Shown here: in pieces, positions 54,411 through 63,459 of the stretch
Layout: every line of letters begins with the position of its first letter
Numbering within the stretch: the stretch's first letter is position 1
Translations under genes and position numbers: made by a program
Notes under the pieces: generated by a model
Databases searched by the model: none
Told to the model about the DNA's origin: nothing
What the model saw: only the letters and a program-made list of their open reading frames with translations
Assembly (NCBI GenBank): GCA_018268035.1
Contig: JAFDXI010000169.1
Coordinates: 36,873 to 100,872 of the forward strand
Origin: Bacteroidota bacterium
Lineage (GTDB): Bacteria; Bacteroidota; Bacteroidia; Chitinophagales; Chitinophagaceae
Reading direction: 5' to 3'
DNA length: 64,000 bases

Positions 54411-54499
54411 AAAACCTCACCCACCAGAGGCGGGCAGGCTCCCCAACCTTCTCCCAAGGAGAGGGGCATGAAAACCTTACCAGTTAAGGGTTTCAAAAG
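54411..54499 (-). repeat. Dispersed repeat, expanded copy
   Basis: Read on the - strand: GAAACCCTTAACTGGTAAGG, TTTTCATGCCCCTCTCC, TTGGGAGAAGGTTGGGGAGCC, then an extra GC-rich insert CTGCCCGCCTCTGGTGGG before GTGAGGT. It agrees with the copy at 63304 apart from the insert. Confidence 0.7.
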
Positions 54500-54522
54500 A
54501 TTTATTATAAAAAAATATTTGT

Positions 54523-55053
54523 ATGAATACTGAAGAAACTTTCCTGGATGCAGCCATAAAAAAATTTAAGGCACAGAAATCACAAGGTGAAAAAACATTT
54601 GAACAATTAGATGATAAGGACTTTACTTTCAAACCTTCATCAGAAAGTAATTCCATCGCAGTGATTGTGCAACACCTGCATGGAAATATGCTAAGCCGTT
54701 GGACAAATTTTTTAACCGAGGATGGTGAGAAGAGCTGGCGTAAAAGAGATGATGAATTTGAAAATGAAATATCAACCAAACAGGATGTGTTGAAAGCCTG
54801 GAATGAAGGCTGGGATTGTTTTCTGAACACACTGGAAAATTTAAAACCTGGTGATGTCATGAAGACCATCACAATCAGAAGCCAGCCAATGCTGGTTGTG
54901 GATGCAATTGTAAGACAACTGGATCATTATGGTGGTCATATTGGTCAAATAGTGTATATAGGCAAAATGATTAAAAATGAAAACTGGCATACACTAAGCA
55001 TCCCTAAAAAAGGCAGTAAAGAATTTAATGAAGGCATGGGCCATAAAGCATAG
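54523..55053 (+). CDS. DinB-superfamily protein (DUF1572 type)
   Basis: This 176-residue protein forms the four-helix DinB/YfiT fold. The metal-site histidines can be suggested: VIVQHLHGNMLSRWTNFLTE (first His), and the C-terminal RQLDHYGGHIGQIVYIGKM with the paired HxxxH. Members may act as thiol-dependent S-transferases or metal-binding stress proteins, but this one is undefined. It begins a run of four same-strand genes (gaps 86, 32 and 10 nt to the next genes). Confidence 0.82.
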   Translation: MNTEETFLDAAIKKFKAQKSQGEKTFEQLDDKDFTFKPSSESNSIAVIVQHLHGNMLSRWTNFLTEDGEKSWRKRDDEFENEISTKQDVLKAWNEGWDCFLNTLENLKPGDVMKTITIRSQPMLVVDAIVRQLDHYGGHIGQIVYIGKMIKNENWHTLSIPKKGSKEFNEGMGHKA

Positions 55054-55139
55054 AATGTTTTGAAATGGAATAAATATTTTTTTGAAACTTTTTCATTTCA
55101 AACAAGGTTATTCAACAACTTTTATCTGTAAATAAAATA

Positions 55140-55793
55140 ATGTTTCCACAAGCGGTAATTTTTGATTTAGACGGTACGCTGATAGATAATAACAGTTATC
55201 ACATTGAAGCGTTCAGGGCATTTTATCAGAAAATAGGAAAACCTTTTTCTCTTGATGAATATAAGCAGCATATCAATGGGCGTATGAATAAAGAAATTTT
55301 CAATTATATTTTCAATACAGAGTTGAGCCCTGAAAAAATTGAAGCCTATACCAATGAAAAAGAAAGTTTATACCGTGAATTATATGCTCGGCACATCAGG
55401 CCCATCAATGGTTTAATTGATTTTTTAAATGAACTGGAAGCCGCAAAAATCCCAAAAGCTGTTGCTACATCAGGCATAATTCCCAACATCAATTTTATGT
55501 TTGAACATATACCTATCAGGAAATATTTTTTAACTGTAGTTGATTCTTCTCAAATCACTATTGGTAAACCACATCCTGAAATTTTTCTTACTACTGCATC
55601 AAAATTGAATGTACCGCCTTCGGCTTGTGTTGCATTTGAAGATTCATTTGCTGGTGTGCGCTCTGCAAAGGATGCTGGAATGAAAGTAGTTGCATTGACT
55701 ACTACACATACAACAGAAGAGTTAAAAGTTGCAGACTTCATCATCAACGATTATTCTGAAATAAGTTTAACAAAACTGCGATATCTGGCATGA
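55140..55793 (+). CDS. HAD-family hydrolase, beta-phosphoglucomutase-like
   Basis: This 217-residue phosphatase or phosphomutase has all four HAD motifs: VIFDLDGTLIDNN (nucleophile Asp), the Thr motif AVATSGI, the Lys in GKPHPEIF, and the acidic FEDSFAGVRSAKDAGM. The cap (about residues 16-85) is of the alpha-helical beta-PGM type. The position after LDGTL is typical of a phosphatase or phosphomutase; the substrate cannot be told. It lies 86 nt after the DinB-like gene and 32 nt before the DUF1223 gene. Confidence 0.88.
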   Translation: MFPQAVIFDLDGTLIDNNSYHIEAFRAFYQKIGKPFSLDEYKQHINGRMNKEIFNYIFNTELSPEKIEAYTNEKESLYRELYARHIRPINGLIDFLNELEAAKIPKAVATSGIIPNINFMFEHIPIRKYFLTVVDSSQITIGKPHPEIFLTTASKLNVPPSACVAFEDSFAGVRSAKDAGMKVVALTTTHTTEELKVADFIINDYSEISLTKLRYLA

Positions 55794-55825
55794 TGTCTTA
55801 ATCGTTGGTTTCAAAAAATGAATCA

Positions 55826-56584
55826 ATGAAATTTTCATATTGTATTATTGTGATTGCACTTAACTTTTGCCTGTTAAGTTGTGAAGGACAGGCTGCTGGC
55901 AATGCTGTTCAGGGTAATCAAACAGACAATGAAGTAAAAGGTTTTGCTGTTGTTGAATTATTTACTTCGGAAGGCTGTTCAAGCTGCCCGCCTGCTGACA
56001 AGGCTGTTGCTGAATTATTGAAACAACATACCAACAATGTTTATGTTTTAGAATATCATGTAGATTACTGGAATGATCTGGGATGGAAAGATCCATTCAG
56101 CAATGCTGCTTATTTATCCATTCAAAAAAAGTATGCGCAACATTTTAAACTTGCATCTCTCTATATACCTCAGGTTGTAGTGAATGGCTCAGAACAATTT
56201 GTAGGCTCTGATGTAAAAAAATTAAATAATGTTGTCAACAAATGTTTACAACAAACCACATCTAAAAATGTAAACATTAAAGCTAATCGAAACAATGATA
56301 AAATTATCATTCAATATACAACCAATGTTGCCGGTGTTGTTATTCGGTTTGCATTAGTGCAGTTGCAGGCAGTTGATAAAATTAGCAATGGAGAAAACAG
56401 CGGCGCTACATTGCATCATGTTAATATTGTCAGGGATATTGAAAATATACAGGCTTTTAAGTCTGGCAATGTTGCAATAAAATTACCAGCTAACTTTACT
56501 GATGCAAATTTTAAAGTGATTGCATTTGTGCAGGATGTAAATGATGATAAAATTATTGCTGCAACAGCTACGGATATAAATTAA
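55826..56584 (+). CDS. DUF1223 thioredoxin-like lipoprotein
   Basis: This 252-residue protein has the DUF1223 signature: VVELFTSEGCSSCPPADKAV (with the CxxC pair) near the N-terminus, VYVLEYHVDYWNDLGWKDPF, and YIPQVVVNGSEQFVGSD. A lipoprotein signal is seen from the ATG at 55826 (lipobox LLSC). The longer TTG frame at 55805 would add seven residues before it. The CxxC suggests thiol-redox chemistry in the periplasm or outer membrane, but no substrate is known. It is followed after 10 nt by the dipeptide epimerase. Confidence 0.88.
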   Translation: MKFSYCIIVIALNFCLLSCEGQAAGNAVQGNQTDNEVKGFAVVELFTSEGCSSCPPADKAVAELLKQHTNNVYVLEYHVDYWNDLGWKDPFSNAAYLSIQKKYAQHFKLASLYIPQVVVNGSEQFVGSDVKKLNNVVNKCLQQTTSKNVNIKANRNNDKIIIQYTTNVAGVVIRFALVQLQAVDKISNGENSGATLHHVNIVRDIENIQAFKSGNVAIKLPANFTDANFKVIAFVQDVNDDKIIAATATDIN

Positions 56585-56594
56585 AAATTCATCA

Positions 56595-57644
56595 ATGAAG
56601 CTTCTTTATAAAAAAACAGAATTGCCTTTTGAATATCCATTTACTATTTCCGGAGGTAGAACAAAAACACATCAGCCGTCTTTGATTGTGGCATTGCAGT
56701 TAGGTAATTGGATTGGCTATGGCGAAGCGCCTGCTATCACATATTACAATATTACTGTTGAGCAGATGATTGCAGGTATTGAAAGTAAAAAGACGATGAT
56801 TGAAAAATTTGCTTTCACTGCACCCGACCGGTACTGGCATTATCTTCATCATTTGATAGAGCATAACCCTTTTTTAATTTGTGCATTGGATATTGCGGCA
56901 TGGGATTTATTTGGACAGATGCACAACAAACCTTTATTCGAGGTATGGAATGATAAATCTTTGCCTGGAAGGGAAGGTTGGAAAAATATCCCGCTAACTG
57001 ATTATACTATCGGCATTGACAGCATTGAAAATATGGTGGAGAAAATGCAACAACATTCATCACCTGTTTATAAAATAAAACTGGGAACTGCAAATGATAT
57101 AGCAACGATGGAGGCTTTGCGCAAACACACAGATGCAGTTTTCAGAGTAGATGCCAATGCTGGTTGGACATTGGATGAAGCGCTTGAAAAAATTCCTGTT
57201 TTGAAAGAGCTGGGAGTTGAACTGGTGGAACAGCCGCTGGCAAAAGATAATATTGAAGGGATGAAAATTCTCTATGAGCAATCACCTCTGCCATTGTTTG
57301 CAGATGAAAGTTGTGTATTTGAAAATGATGTTGAAAAATGTGCAACTTGTTTTCACGGAATTAATATCAAACTGGTGAAGTGCAGTGGTATTACACCTGC
57401 ATTGCGCATGATAGAAAAAGCAAGACAATTAGGTTTGAAAATTATGATGGGCAGTATGAATGAGTCAACTGTGGGTTCTGCTGCTATTGCGCATTTTTTG
57501 CCACAGCTTGATTATGTGGATATGGATGGCCCATTGTTATTGAAAGAAGATATTGCAACAGGATTAACTTACCTCAATAACGAAGTTTATGTTTCAGGTA
57601 AACCCGGATTAGGCATCAGGATGCAACCAGGGTTTTGGGAATAA
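56595..57644 (+). CDS. Dipeptide epimerase (L-Ala-D/L-Glu epimerase type)
   Basis: This 349-residue enolase-superfamily enzyme interconverts dipeptide stereoisomers, typically L-Ala-D-Glu from murein recycling. The barrel shows the KxK motif (VYKIKLGT), the metal-binding Asp (FRVDANAGWT), Glu (ELVEQPLAKD) and Asp (LFADESC), and the opposite general base Lys (INIKLVKCSGI). The capping domain is at the N-terminus. Family specificity is diverse, so another dipeptide cannot be excluded. It is the last gene of the four-gene run. AnmK at 33590 belongs to the same recycling field. Confidence 0.87.
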   Translation: MKLLYKKTELPFEYPFTISGGRTKTHQPSLIVALQLGNWIGYGEAPAITYYNITVEQMIAGIESKKTMIEKFAFTAPDRYWHYLHHLIEHNPFLICALDIAAWDLFGQMHNKPLFEVWNDKSLPGREGWKNIPLTDYTIGIDSIENMVEKMQQHSSPVYKIKLGTANDIATMEALRKHTDAVFRVDANAGWTLDEALEKIPVLKELGVELVEQPLAKDNIEGMKILYEQSPLPLFADESCVFENDVEKCATCFHGINIKLVKCSGITPALRMIEKARQLGLKIMMGSMNESTVGSAAIAHFLPQLDYVDMDGPLLLKEDIATGLTYLNNEVYVSGKPGLGIRMQPGFWE

Positions 57645-57670
57645 ATGATTGTTGTTCGATTAAAATTATT

Positions 57671-57745
57671 CAAAATGGCTGAAATCCTTTATCAGTAAGG
57701 GTCCTAAGCCACATCGCTTTTGGAGAGGGGGTTGGGGGTGAGGTC
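57671..57745 (+). repeat. Dispersed repeat, complete copy
   Basis: Two modules: GAAATCCTTTATCAGTAAGG and TTTTGGAGAGGGGGTTGGGG followed by GTGAGGT. It lies at the 3' end of the dipeptide epimerase gene. Confidence 0.75.
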
Positions 57746-57804
57746 ATGAAATGCAAGGGATTATCATCTTTATTCGGATAATAATGGGAGTGAATAAATA
57801 AATT

Positions 57805-58476
57805 TTATTCTGCCAATGCTTTATTCAGAAATACAATTAAAGGGTGCAATGCTTCAAATGCTTTTACAACTGTGGCGACAAATTTTTTATCAGTAATTTG
57901 TGCATCTGTCAGTGGTGCGATTGCAATTACACTTTTGAGTTTGATAAATTCTATTGCAGGATTATTTTCTTCATAGCCTTTAGGTGGTCGGCTTAAGCTC
58001 ATGCCTTCATCAGTACTAATGCCACCGGTATAAACGGATTTGAATTTTTTAGAATCAATAATTTTTTTAAACTCATCAAAATTATAATCAATCTCCTGCC
58101 TGATTTTTTTTAAAACATCAGGCATTGGTTGGTAAACGCCACCACCCACAAAACTTTCACCTGGTTGGATGTGCAGGTAGTAGCCAGCATTATTACTGAT
58201 TTTTCCACCAGCATTGATGCTGGCGCCAAAATTTATTTTATAAGGTGATTTGTCTTTGCTAAAACGGATATCCCGGTTGATGCGGAACATACATTTCTTT
58301 GCTTCCAATGATGCAATGGTCGCATCTGTTTTTGAAAATGTGTTGATAATATTTTGTACTGAAGCTGCATAGTCAGCTTTTGCTGCTTCATATTTTTTCC
58401 TGTTGGCATCAAACCATTCTTTATGGTTGTTTTTTGCAAGCTGTTTTAAAAATTGTAATGTGGATGTTTGTAACAT
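57805..58476 (-). CDS. DUF2461 family protein
   Basis: This 223-residue protein matches the DUF2461 family: FLKQLAKNNHKEWFDANRKKYE near the start, FRINRDIRFSKDKSPYKINFG and GYYLHIQPGESFVGGGVYQP. The function is not known. It is predicted soluble. It is a single gene with gldA 104 nt upstream on the same strand. Confidence 0.9.
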   Translation of the reverse strand: MLQTSTLQFLKQLAKNNHKEWFDANRKKYEAAKADYAASVQNIINTFSKTDATIASLEAKKCMFRINRDIRFSKDKSPYKINFGASINAGGKISNNAGYYLHIQPGESFVGGGVYQPMPDVLKKIRQEIDYNFDEFKKIIDSKKFKSVYTGGISTDEGMSLSRPPKGYEENNPAIEFIKLKSVIAIAPLTDAQITDKKFVATVVKAFEALHPLIVFLNKALAE

Positions 58477-58580
58477 GATGAAAAATTATACAGGTGGTTA
58501 ACAAATTTTAAAGTTGGTAAAGTTTAGAAAACAAATTCCTTTAATGCCAAATACTGATTACAAAAAACTATATCATCATT

Positions 58581-59489
58581 TTAATTGGTTGTAGTCAGGT
58601 TCCTGAAAATATCTTCGAGGCTGTTGCCTTCGGTTTGTAATGAAATAATATCAAGTTGTCCGGCAACAGCAAATTCAAGTAACTGCCTGCGCAATTCGTT
58701 TGTATCATTTGTTGAAATACTGTAGCTGTGTTCATGGATGAGGTGTACATCGTTTGCTGCAGCTAAATTTTTTAATTTTCCAATATCAATTTTAGTGGAG
58801 AATGTGACGCTGATGCGGTTTGATTTGGTGTTGAGTTTTAAATCTTCCACTTTGTTGTCTGCAACTATTTCACCACGGTTAATGATGATAACGCGGTCGC
58901 AGATGGCCTGCACTTCCTGCAGGATATGTGAAGAGAAAAGCACGGTTTTGTTTTTGCCCTGTTCTTTTATCACGTTACGGATTTCGATGATTTGATTGGG
59001 GTCAAGCCCGCTGGTAGGTTCATCGAGAATCAATACTTCAGGGTCGTGCAACAATGCAGCGGCAAGGCCTACACGTTGTTTATAACCTTTTGATAATTGC
59101 CCGATTTTCTTTTTGCTTTCGATGGTTAATCCTGTCAACTCAATTACGTGTTGGATTTTTGATGTTGCATTTTGTACACGATGTACACCGGCAATAAACT
59201 TCAGGTATTCCTTCACATACATTTCATAATATAGTGGATTGGATTCAGGTAAATAACCAATCTTTTTTTTAACCTGCATCACATCTTCATCAACTGCAAC
59301 GCCACACACTTTAATGTTGCCTGCATCGGGTTGTAAATATCCGGTAATCATTTTCATGGTGGTGCTTTTGCCTGCGCCATTGGGCCCGAGGAATCCTACT
59401 ATCTCACCTTTGCCAAGCGAGAAAGAAACATCATTCACTGCTTTTTGTTCACCGTATTGTTTTAATAAATTTTGAACCTCTATTGACAT
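58581..59489 (-). CDS. gldA: Gliding motility ABC transporter ATP-binding protein GldA
   Basis: This 302-residue ABC ATPase has Walker A GPNGAGKST (35-43), signature LSKGYKQRVGLA and Walker B VLILDEPTSGLDP. The N-terminal MSIEVQNLLKQYGEQKAVND and the length of about 300 with a C-terminal domain are those of GldA, which works with the permeases GldF and GldG. Those partners are not adjacent here, which is common outside Flavobacterium. A generic ABC-2 ATPase is the alternative. A divergent gap of 287 bases separates it from acetyl-CoA synthetase. Confidence 0.82.
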   Translation of the reverse strand: MSIEVQNLLKQYGEQKAVNDVSFSLGKGEIVGFLGPNGAGKSTTMKMITGYLQPDAGNIKVCGVAVDEDVMQVKKKIGYLPESNPLYYEMYVKEYLKFIAGVHRVQNATSKIQHVIELTGLTIESKKKIGQLSKGYKQRVGLAAALLHDPEVLILDEPTSGLDPNQIIEIRNVIKEQGKNKTVLFSSHILQEVQAICDRVIIINRGEIVADNKVEDLKLNTKSNRISVTFSTKIDIGKLKNLAAANDVHLIHEHSYSISTNDTNELRRQLLEFAVAGQLDIISLQTEGNSLEDIFRNLTTTN

Positions 59490-59560
59490 GTGATCAGATT
59501 TGAAAACTTTTTTATAAAGATGTCAGGCCTTTTATTCTCAGCAACATGATTGTAATGCGA

Positions 59561-59592
59561 TTGTACTGCTGCCATAAAATGCTTCAGTACAA
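59561..59592. other. Inverted repeat in the gldA-acs intergenic region
   Basis: TTGTACTG (59561-59568) is repeated as CAGTACAA (59585-59592), giving an 8-bp stem with a 16-nt loop. No T-tract follows, so it may be a protein-binding site rather than a terminator. Confidence 0.4.
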
Positions 59593-59776
59593 GGGAGTGA
59601 CACAACCAGGATGCCCAAAGTATCAATTGACGGTAACATCATTCTTAAAAAAAATCTTTGTGCAACAAAGATAATTGCTGAGATAAATTTCAATACAATG
59701 ATAGCGTTAATAAAACATTTATTGTTGGCTTTCTGAAGATGTTTAATAAATTTACGGCAATAAAAAATTATTGAGC

Positions 59777-61711
59777 ATGCCATATTCTTATCAAATTAAA
59801 TCATTAGAAGAATACCAGTTGCGTTACAAACAAAGTGTAGAAAATCCTGAAAAATTTTGGGCAGATGTAGCTGAAAGTTTTTTGTGGAGAAAGAAGTGGG
59901 GCACAGTGCTTGACTGGAATTTTACCGAGCCAAAAGTAGAGTGGTTCAAAGGTGCAAAATTGAATATTACTGAAAACTGCATTGACAGGCATCTTGCAAC
60001 CAAAGGCGAAGAAGCTGCCATCATCTGGGAGCCGAATAATCCTGAAGAAAGAACGAGGGTGGTAACATATAACCGTTTGCATAAGCGTGTGTGTCAGGTG
60101 GCGCAAATGCTAAAAAATAATGGTGTTAAAAAAGGTGACCGTGTTTGTATTTATATGGGCATGGTGCCTGAGCTTGCTTATGCTGTGTTGGGTTGTGCCC
60201 GCATCGGCGCTATACATTCTGTAATATTTGGTGGCTTTAGTGCGCAAAGCATTGCAGACAGGTTGGAAGATGCCAACGCAGAATATATCATCACTTGTGA
60301 TGGCGCTTATCGTGGAGAGAAAGTGATACCGTTGAAAGATGTAATTGATGATGCAATGATTGGTAATAAGACTGTGAAAAGAGTAATTGTATATACGAGG
60401 ACAAGGACAGCAGTCTCTATGATAAAAGGCCGTGATGTGTGGTGGGAAGATGAGATGGCGTATGCTGAAGAACAGGTGGAGAAAGATGGTAAAGTGCGGT
60501 TTGATGCTGAAGAAATGGATGCAGAAGATCCGTTGTTTATTTTATATACTTCAGGCTCAACAGGTAAACCAAAAGGTGTTGTGCATACATGTGCAGGGTA
60601 TATGATTTTTACTACCTATAGTTTTGTGAATGCATTTCAATACCAGGAAGGCCAGGTGCATTTTTGCACTGCTGACATCGGATGGATTACAGGTCATAGT
60701 TATATAGTGTATGGCCCGTTGGCTGCAGGCGCTACATCATTGATGTTTGAAGGCATTCCTACTTATCCATCACCCAGCAGGTTTTTTGATATTGTAGATA
60801 AATACAAAGTTGATATTTTATATACTGCACCCACAGCAATCAGGAGTTTGATGGGCTTTGGTGATAAGCCATATATCAATAATGATATGTCTTCATTAAA
60901 AGTTTTGGGTTCAGTGGGTGAACCAATCAATGAAGAAGCGTGGCATTGGTATGATGAACATATCGGTAAAAAGAAATGCCCTGTGATAGATACCTGGTGG
61001 CAGACAGAAACTGCGGGTATCATGATTTCAAATCTTGCAGGCATCACACCGTCAAAACCAAGCTGGGCAACACTTCCAATGCCTGGAGTGCAACCGGTGC
61101 TGGTGGATGAAAATGGCAAGGAAGTGACAGAGCCGGATGAAGATGGTTTATTAAAAGGGAATTTGTGTATGAAGTTTCCATGGCCTTCCATCATCAGGAC
61201 CACCTATGGTGATCATGAACGTTGCCGCACCAATTATTTTGCAACATACCCTGGTTTATATTTTACAGGTGATGGTGCATTGAAAGATAAAGATGGTAAT
61301 TACAGGATAACAGGCCGTGTGGATGATGTGTTGAATGTGAGCGGTCACAGGATTGGCACTGCTGAAGTGGAAAATGCAATTAACATGCATGCAGGTGTAG
61401 TGGAAAGTGCAGTGGTGGGTTATCCGCATGATATAAAAGGCCAGGGTATTTATGCTTATGTAATTTATACCGGCCATCATGATGCTGAACTTGCCAAACG
61501 TGATATTGTTATGACGGTGAGCCGCATCATTGGCCCCATAGCAAAGCCTGATAAAATTCAGATTGTACGCGGATTGCCCAAGACACGCAGTGGAAAAATC
61601 ATGCGTCGTATCTTAAGAAAGATTGCTGAAGGTGAAACCAAAAACCTTGGAGATACCACCACATTGCTGGATCCGGGAATAGTGGAAGAAATAAGAGATG
61701 GAAAAGTGTAA
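59777..61711 (+). CDS. acs: Acetyl-CoA synthetase (acetate--CoA ligase)
   Basis: This 644-residue adenylate-forming enzyme makes acetyl-CoA from acetate, ATP and CoA. Motifs include the phosphate loop LYTSGSTGKPKGVVHT, LGSVGEPINEEAWHWY, TWWQTETAGIMI (usually TWWQTETGG), YFTGDGALKDKDG with the hinge region, and TRSGKIMRRILRKIAEG with the acetylatable Lys. The ATG at 59777 is preferred to the TTG at 59771. Length and order of blocks are standard. A terminator lies at 61733. It is divergent from gldA. Confidence 0.95.
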   Translation: MPYSYQIKSLEEYQLRYKQSVENPEKFWADVAESFLWRKKWGTVLDWNFTEPKVEWFKGAKLNITENCIDRHLATKGEEAAIIWEPNNPEERTRVVTYNRLHKRVCQVAQMLKNNGVKKGDRVCIYMGMVPELAYAVLGCARIGAIHSVIFGGFSAQSIADRLEDANAEYIITCDGAYRGEKVIPLKDVIDDAMIGNKTVKRVIVYTRTRTAVSMIKGRDVWWEDEMAYAEEQVEKDGKVRFDAEEMDAEDPLFILYTSGSTGKPKGVVHTCAGYMIFTTYSFVNAFQYQEGQVHFCTADIGWITGHSYIVYGPLAAGATSLMFEGIPTYPSPSRFFDIVDKYKVDILYTAPTAIRSLMGFGDKPYINNDMSSLKVLGSVGEPINEEAWHWYDEHIGKKKCPVIDTWWQTETAGIMISNLAGITPSKPSWATLPMPGVQPVLVDENGKEVTEPDEDGLLKGNLCMKFPWPSIIRTTYGDHERCRTNYFATYPGLYFTGDGALKDKDGNYRITGRVDDVLNVSGHRIGTAEVENAINMHAGVVESAVVGYPHDIKGQGIYAYVIYTGHHDAELAKRDIVMTVSRIIGPIAKPDKIQIVRGLPKTRSGKIMRRILRKIAEGETKNLGDTTTLLDPGIVEEIRDGKV

Positions 61712-61732
61712 TGGAAGGATATATATGAAATG

Positions 61733-61760
61733 AATAGCCCGGCATTACCGGGCTATTTTT
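61733..61760 (+). terminator. Terminator after acs
   Basis: AATAGCCCGG (61733-61742) pairs with CCGGGCTATT (61748-61757), a 10-bp stem, followed by T residues. Confidence 0.88.
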
Positions 61761-61815
61761 GATTTATGAATATGAGAATGATGGATGATTTTATAACGGT
61801 TGATTAAAACATCAA

Positions 61816-63270
61816 TTGAAACTTATTTTAAAAAATAGTATTGTGAATACGGTAGAAATAATTTCAGCGCTTGAAAATTTAAATAAGATTAGCGGCAAAC
61901 TGGATATCCATGAAAACGAAAGAAAAACATTGATAAACGGAGTGTCAGATTTTGCAAACCGGTTTATCTCAGGATTAAAAGATAAAAAGGTCTTTAATAA
62001 AAAAAATGTTGGCTCATTAAAAATCAATAATGATGAGCAATCTTTTTCCGACCTGCTTGAAACGTATCAAAGAGAAGTAACAGAGACGGGTATCAATGCA
62101 GCATCTGGAAAACATTTGGGCTATGTTCCCGGAGGAGGAATTTTTGCTTCGGCGCTGGCTGATTTTATTGCAGCAGTTACCAATCCTTATGCAAGTGTTT
62201 ATTATGCATCGCCTGGAGCGGCTACGATTGAAAATGAAGTTGTCAATTGGCTGAAAGCTGTTTTTTCTTTTCCGGAAACTGCTGTTGGGAGCTTGTCTTC
62301 AGGTGGTTCTTTGTCAACGCTTACCGCATTTACGGCGGCAAGAGATAAACATGCTGTAAAGAATGAAACTATTAAAAAAAGCGTAGTGTATCTGAGTGAG
62401 CAGGTGCATCATTCCACTCAAAAGGCATTGCGCATCATTGGGCTGGAAGATGTGATCATCCGGTATGTGCCACTTGATGATCATCACAGGATGAAAACAG
62501 GATTGTTGGAATCAATGGTGGAACAGGATAAGCAGGCCGGGCTTAAACCATTTCTTGTTGTAGGCACTGCAGGCACTACAGATACAGGTGCAATAGATCC
62601 ATTGGATGCAATCGCAACTATTGCAGAAAAACATAAGATGTGGTTTCATGTGGATGGCGCTTATGGAGGATTTTTTATTCTTACTTCAAAAAAAGAATTG
62701 TTCAAAGGAATCGAAAGAGCTGATTCAATTATTGTGGACCCGCACAAAAGCATGTTTTTACCTTATGGCACTGGCGCTGTTTTGATAAAAGATAAAGATG
62801 CAGTTTTGCATTCGAATTATTACACTGCCAATTATATGCAGGATGCAGCTATGGAAGAAATGTTGCAAAGTCCTGCCAATGTATCGCCGGAACTCACCAA
62901 ACATTTCAGGGGGCTGCGGGTATGGCTGCCATTGCAGTTGCATGGTATTGAACCATTCATTGCCTGCCTGGAAGAAAAACTTTTACTGGTAAAATATTTC
63001 AGGAATAAACTTGATGAACTTGGTTTTTGTAATGGACCTGAACCGGATTTATCCATCAGTTATTTCTGGTATCCTTTTGCAAAGGATGCTGATGAAAAAA
63101 ACAGGCAACTGATGGAAGCCATACATGATGATGGTTCCGTATTTTTAAGTTCATCTGTTATCAATGGGAAATTTGTAATCAGGATTGCAATTTTATCATT
63201 CAGAACAAAAAAAGAAACCGTTGATGAAAAAGTTGAAATGATAAAGAGGTGTTTGAAGAAAATTGAGTAA
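61816..63270 (+). CDS. PLP-dependent group II decarboxylase
   Basis: This 484-residue enzyme resembles aromatic-L-amino-acid and related decarboxylases. The PLP lysine is K311 in IIVDPHKSMFLPYG. HVDGAYGG carries the Asp that binds the pyridine nitrogen, and SEQVHHSTQKAL the stacking His. The substrate segment YVPGGGIFASALADFIAAVTN is family-like. Length is right for an AADC-type decarboxylase. The start is uncertain: a TTG at 61816 or a GTG at 61843 (nine codons later). The amino acid substrate cannot be deduced. It is followed by a dispersed-repeat copy. Confidence 0.88.
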   Translation: MKLILKNSIVNTVEIISALENLNKISGKLDIHENERKTLINGVSDFANRFISGLKDKKVFNKKNVGSLKINNDEQSFSDLLETYQREVTETGINAASGKHLGYVPGGGIFASALADFIAAVTNPYASVYYASPGAATIENEVVNWLKAVFSFPETAVGSLSSGGSLSTLTAFTAARDKHAVKNETIKKSVVYLSEQVHHSTQKALRIIGLEDVIIRYVPLDDHHRMKTGLLESMVEQDKQAGLKPFLVVGTAGTTDTGAIDPLDAIATIAEKHKMWFHVDGAYGGFFILTSKKELFKGIERADSIIVDPHKSMFLPYGTGAVLIKDKDAVLHSNYYTANYMQDAAMEEMLQSPANVSPELTKHFRGLRVWLPLQLHGIEPFIACLEEKLLLVKYFRNKLDELGFCNGPEPDLSISYFWYPFAKDADEKNRQLMEAIHDDGSVFLSSSVINGKFVIRIAILSFRTKKETVDEKVEMIKRCLKKIE

Positions 63271-63303
63271 ATAAATATTGTTGCATAATAAAAGTTATTA
63301 ACT

Positions 63304-63374
63304 TCTTTTGAGACCCTTAACCAGTAAGGTTTTCAGGCCCCATCTCTTTTGGAGAGGAGGTTGGGGGTGAGGTT
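63304..63374 (+). repeat. Dispersed repeat, complete copy
   Basis: Reads GAGACCCTTAACCAGTAAGG, TTTTCAGGCCCCATCTC, TTTTGGAGAGGAGGTTGGGG, GTGAGGT. It is almost the same as the copies at 57671 and (reversed) 54411. Confidence 0.75.
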
Positions 63375-63459
63375 ATAATGGGCAAATATTTAATTGAGAA
63401 AATGATAGAAAGAAAATATATTGCAGATATAATTTATAAATTTTGTAAGTTGAAACCCT

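Noticed and set aside
55059..55102. TTTGAAATG/CATTTCAAA inverted repeat between the DinB-like and HAD genes
   Set aside because: The loop is 26 nt, the arms are AT-rich and there is no T-tract, so a terminator or operator call is not justified.
59538..59783. 81-codon - strand frame in the gldA-acs gap
   Set aside because: It overlaps the acs start and the inverted repeat and shows no conserved features.
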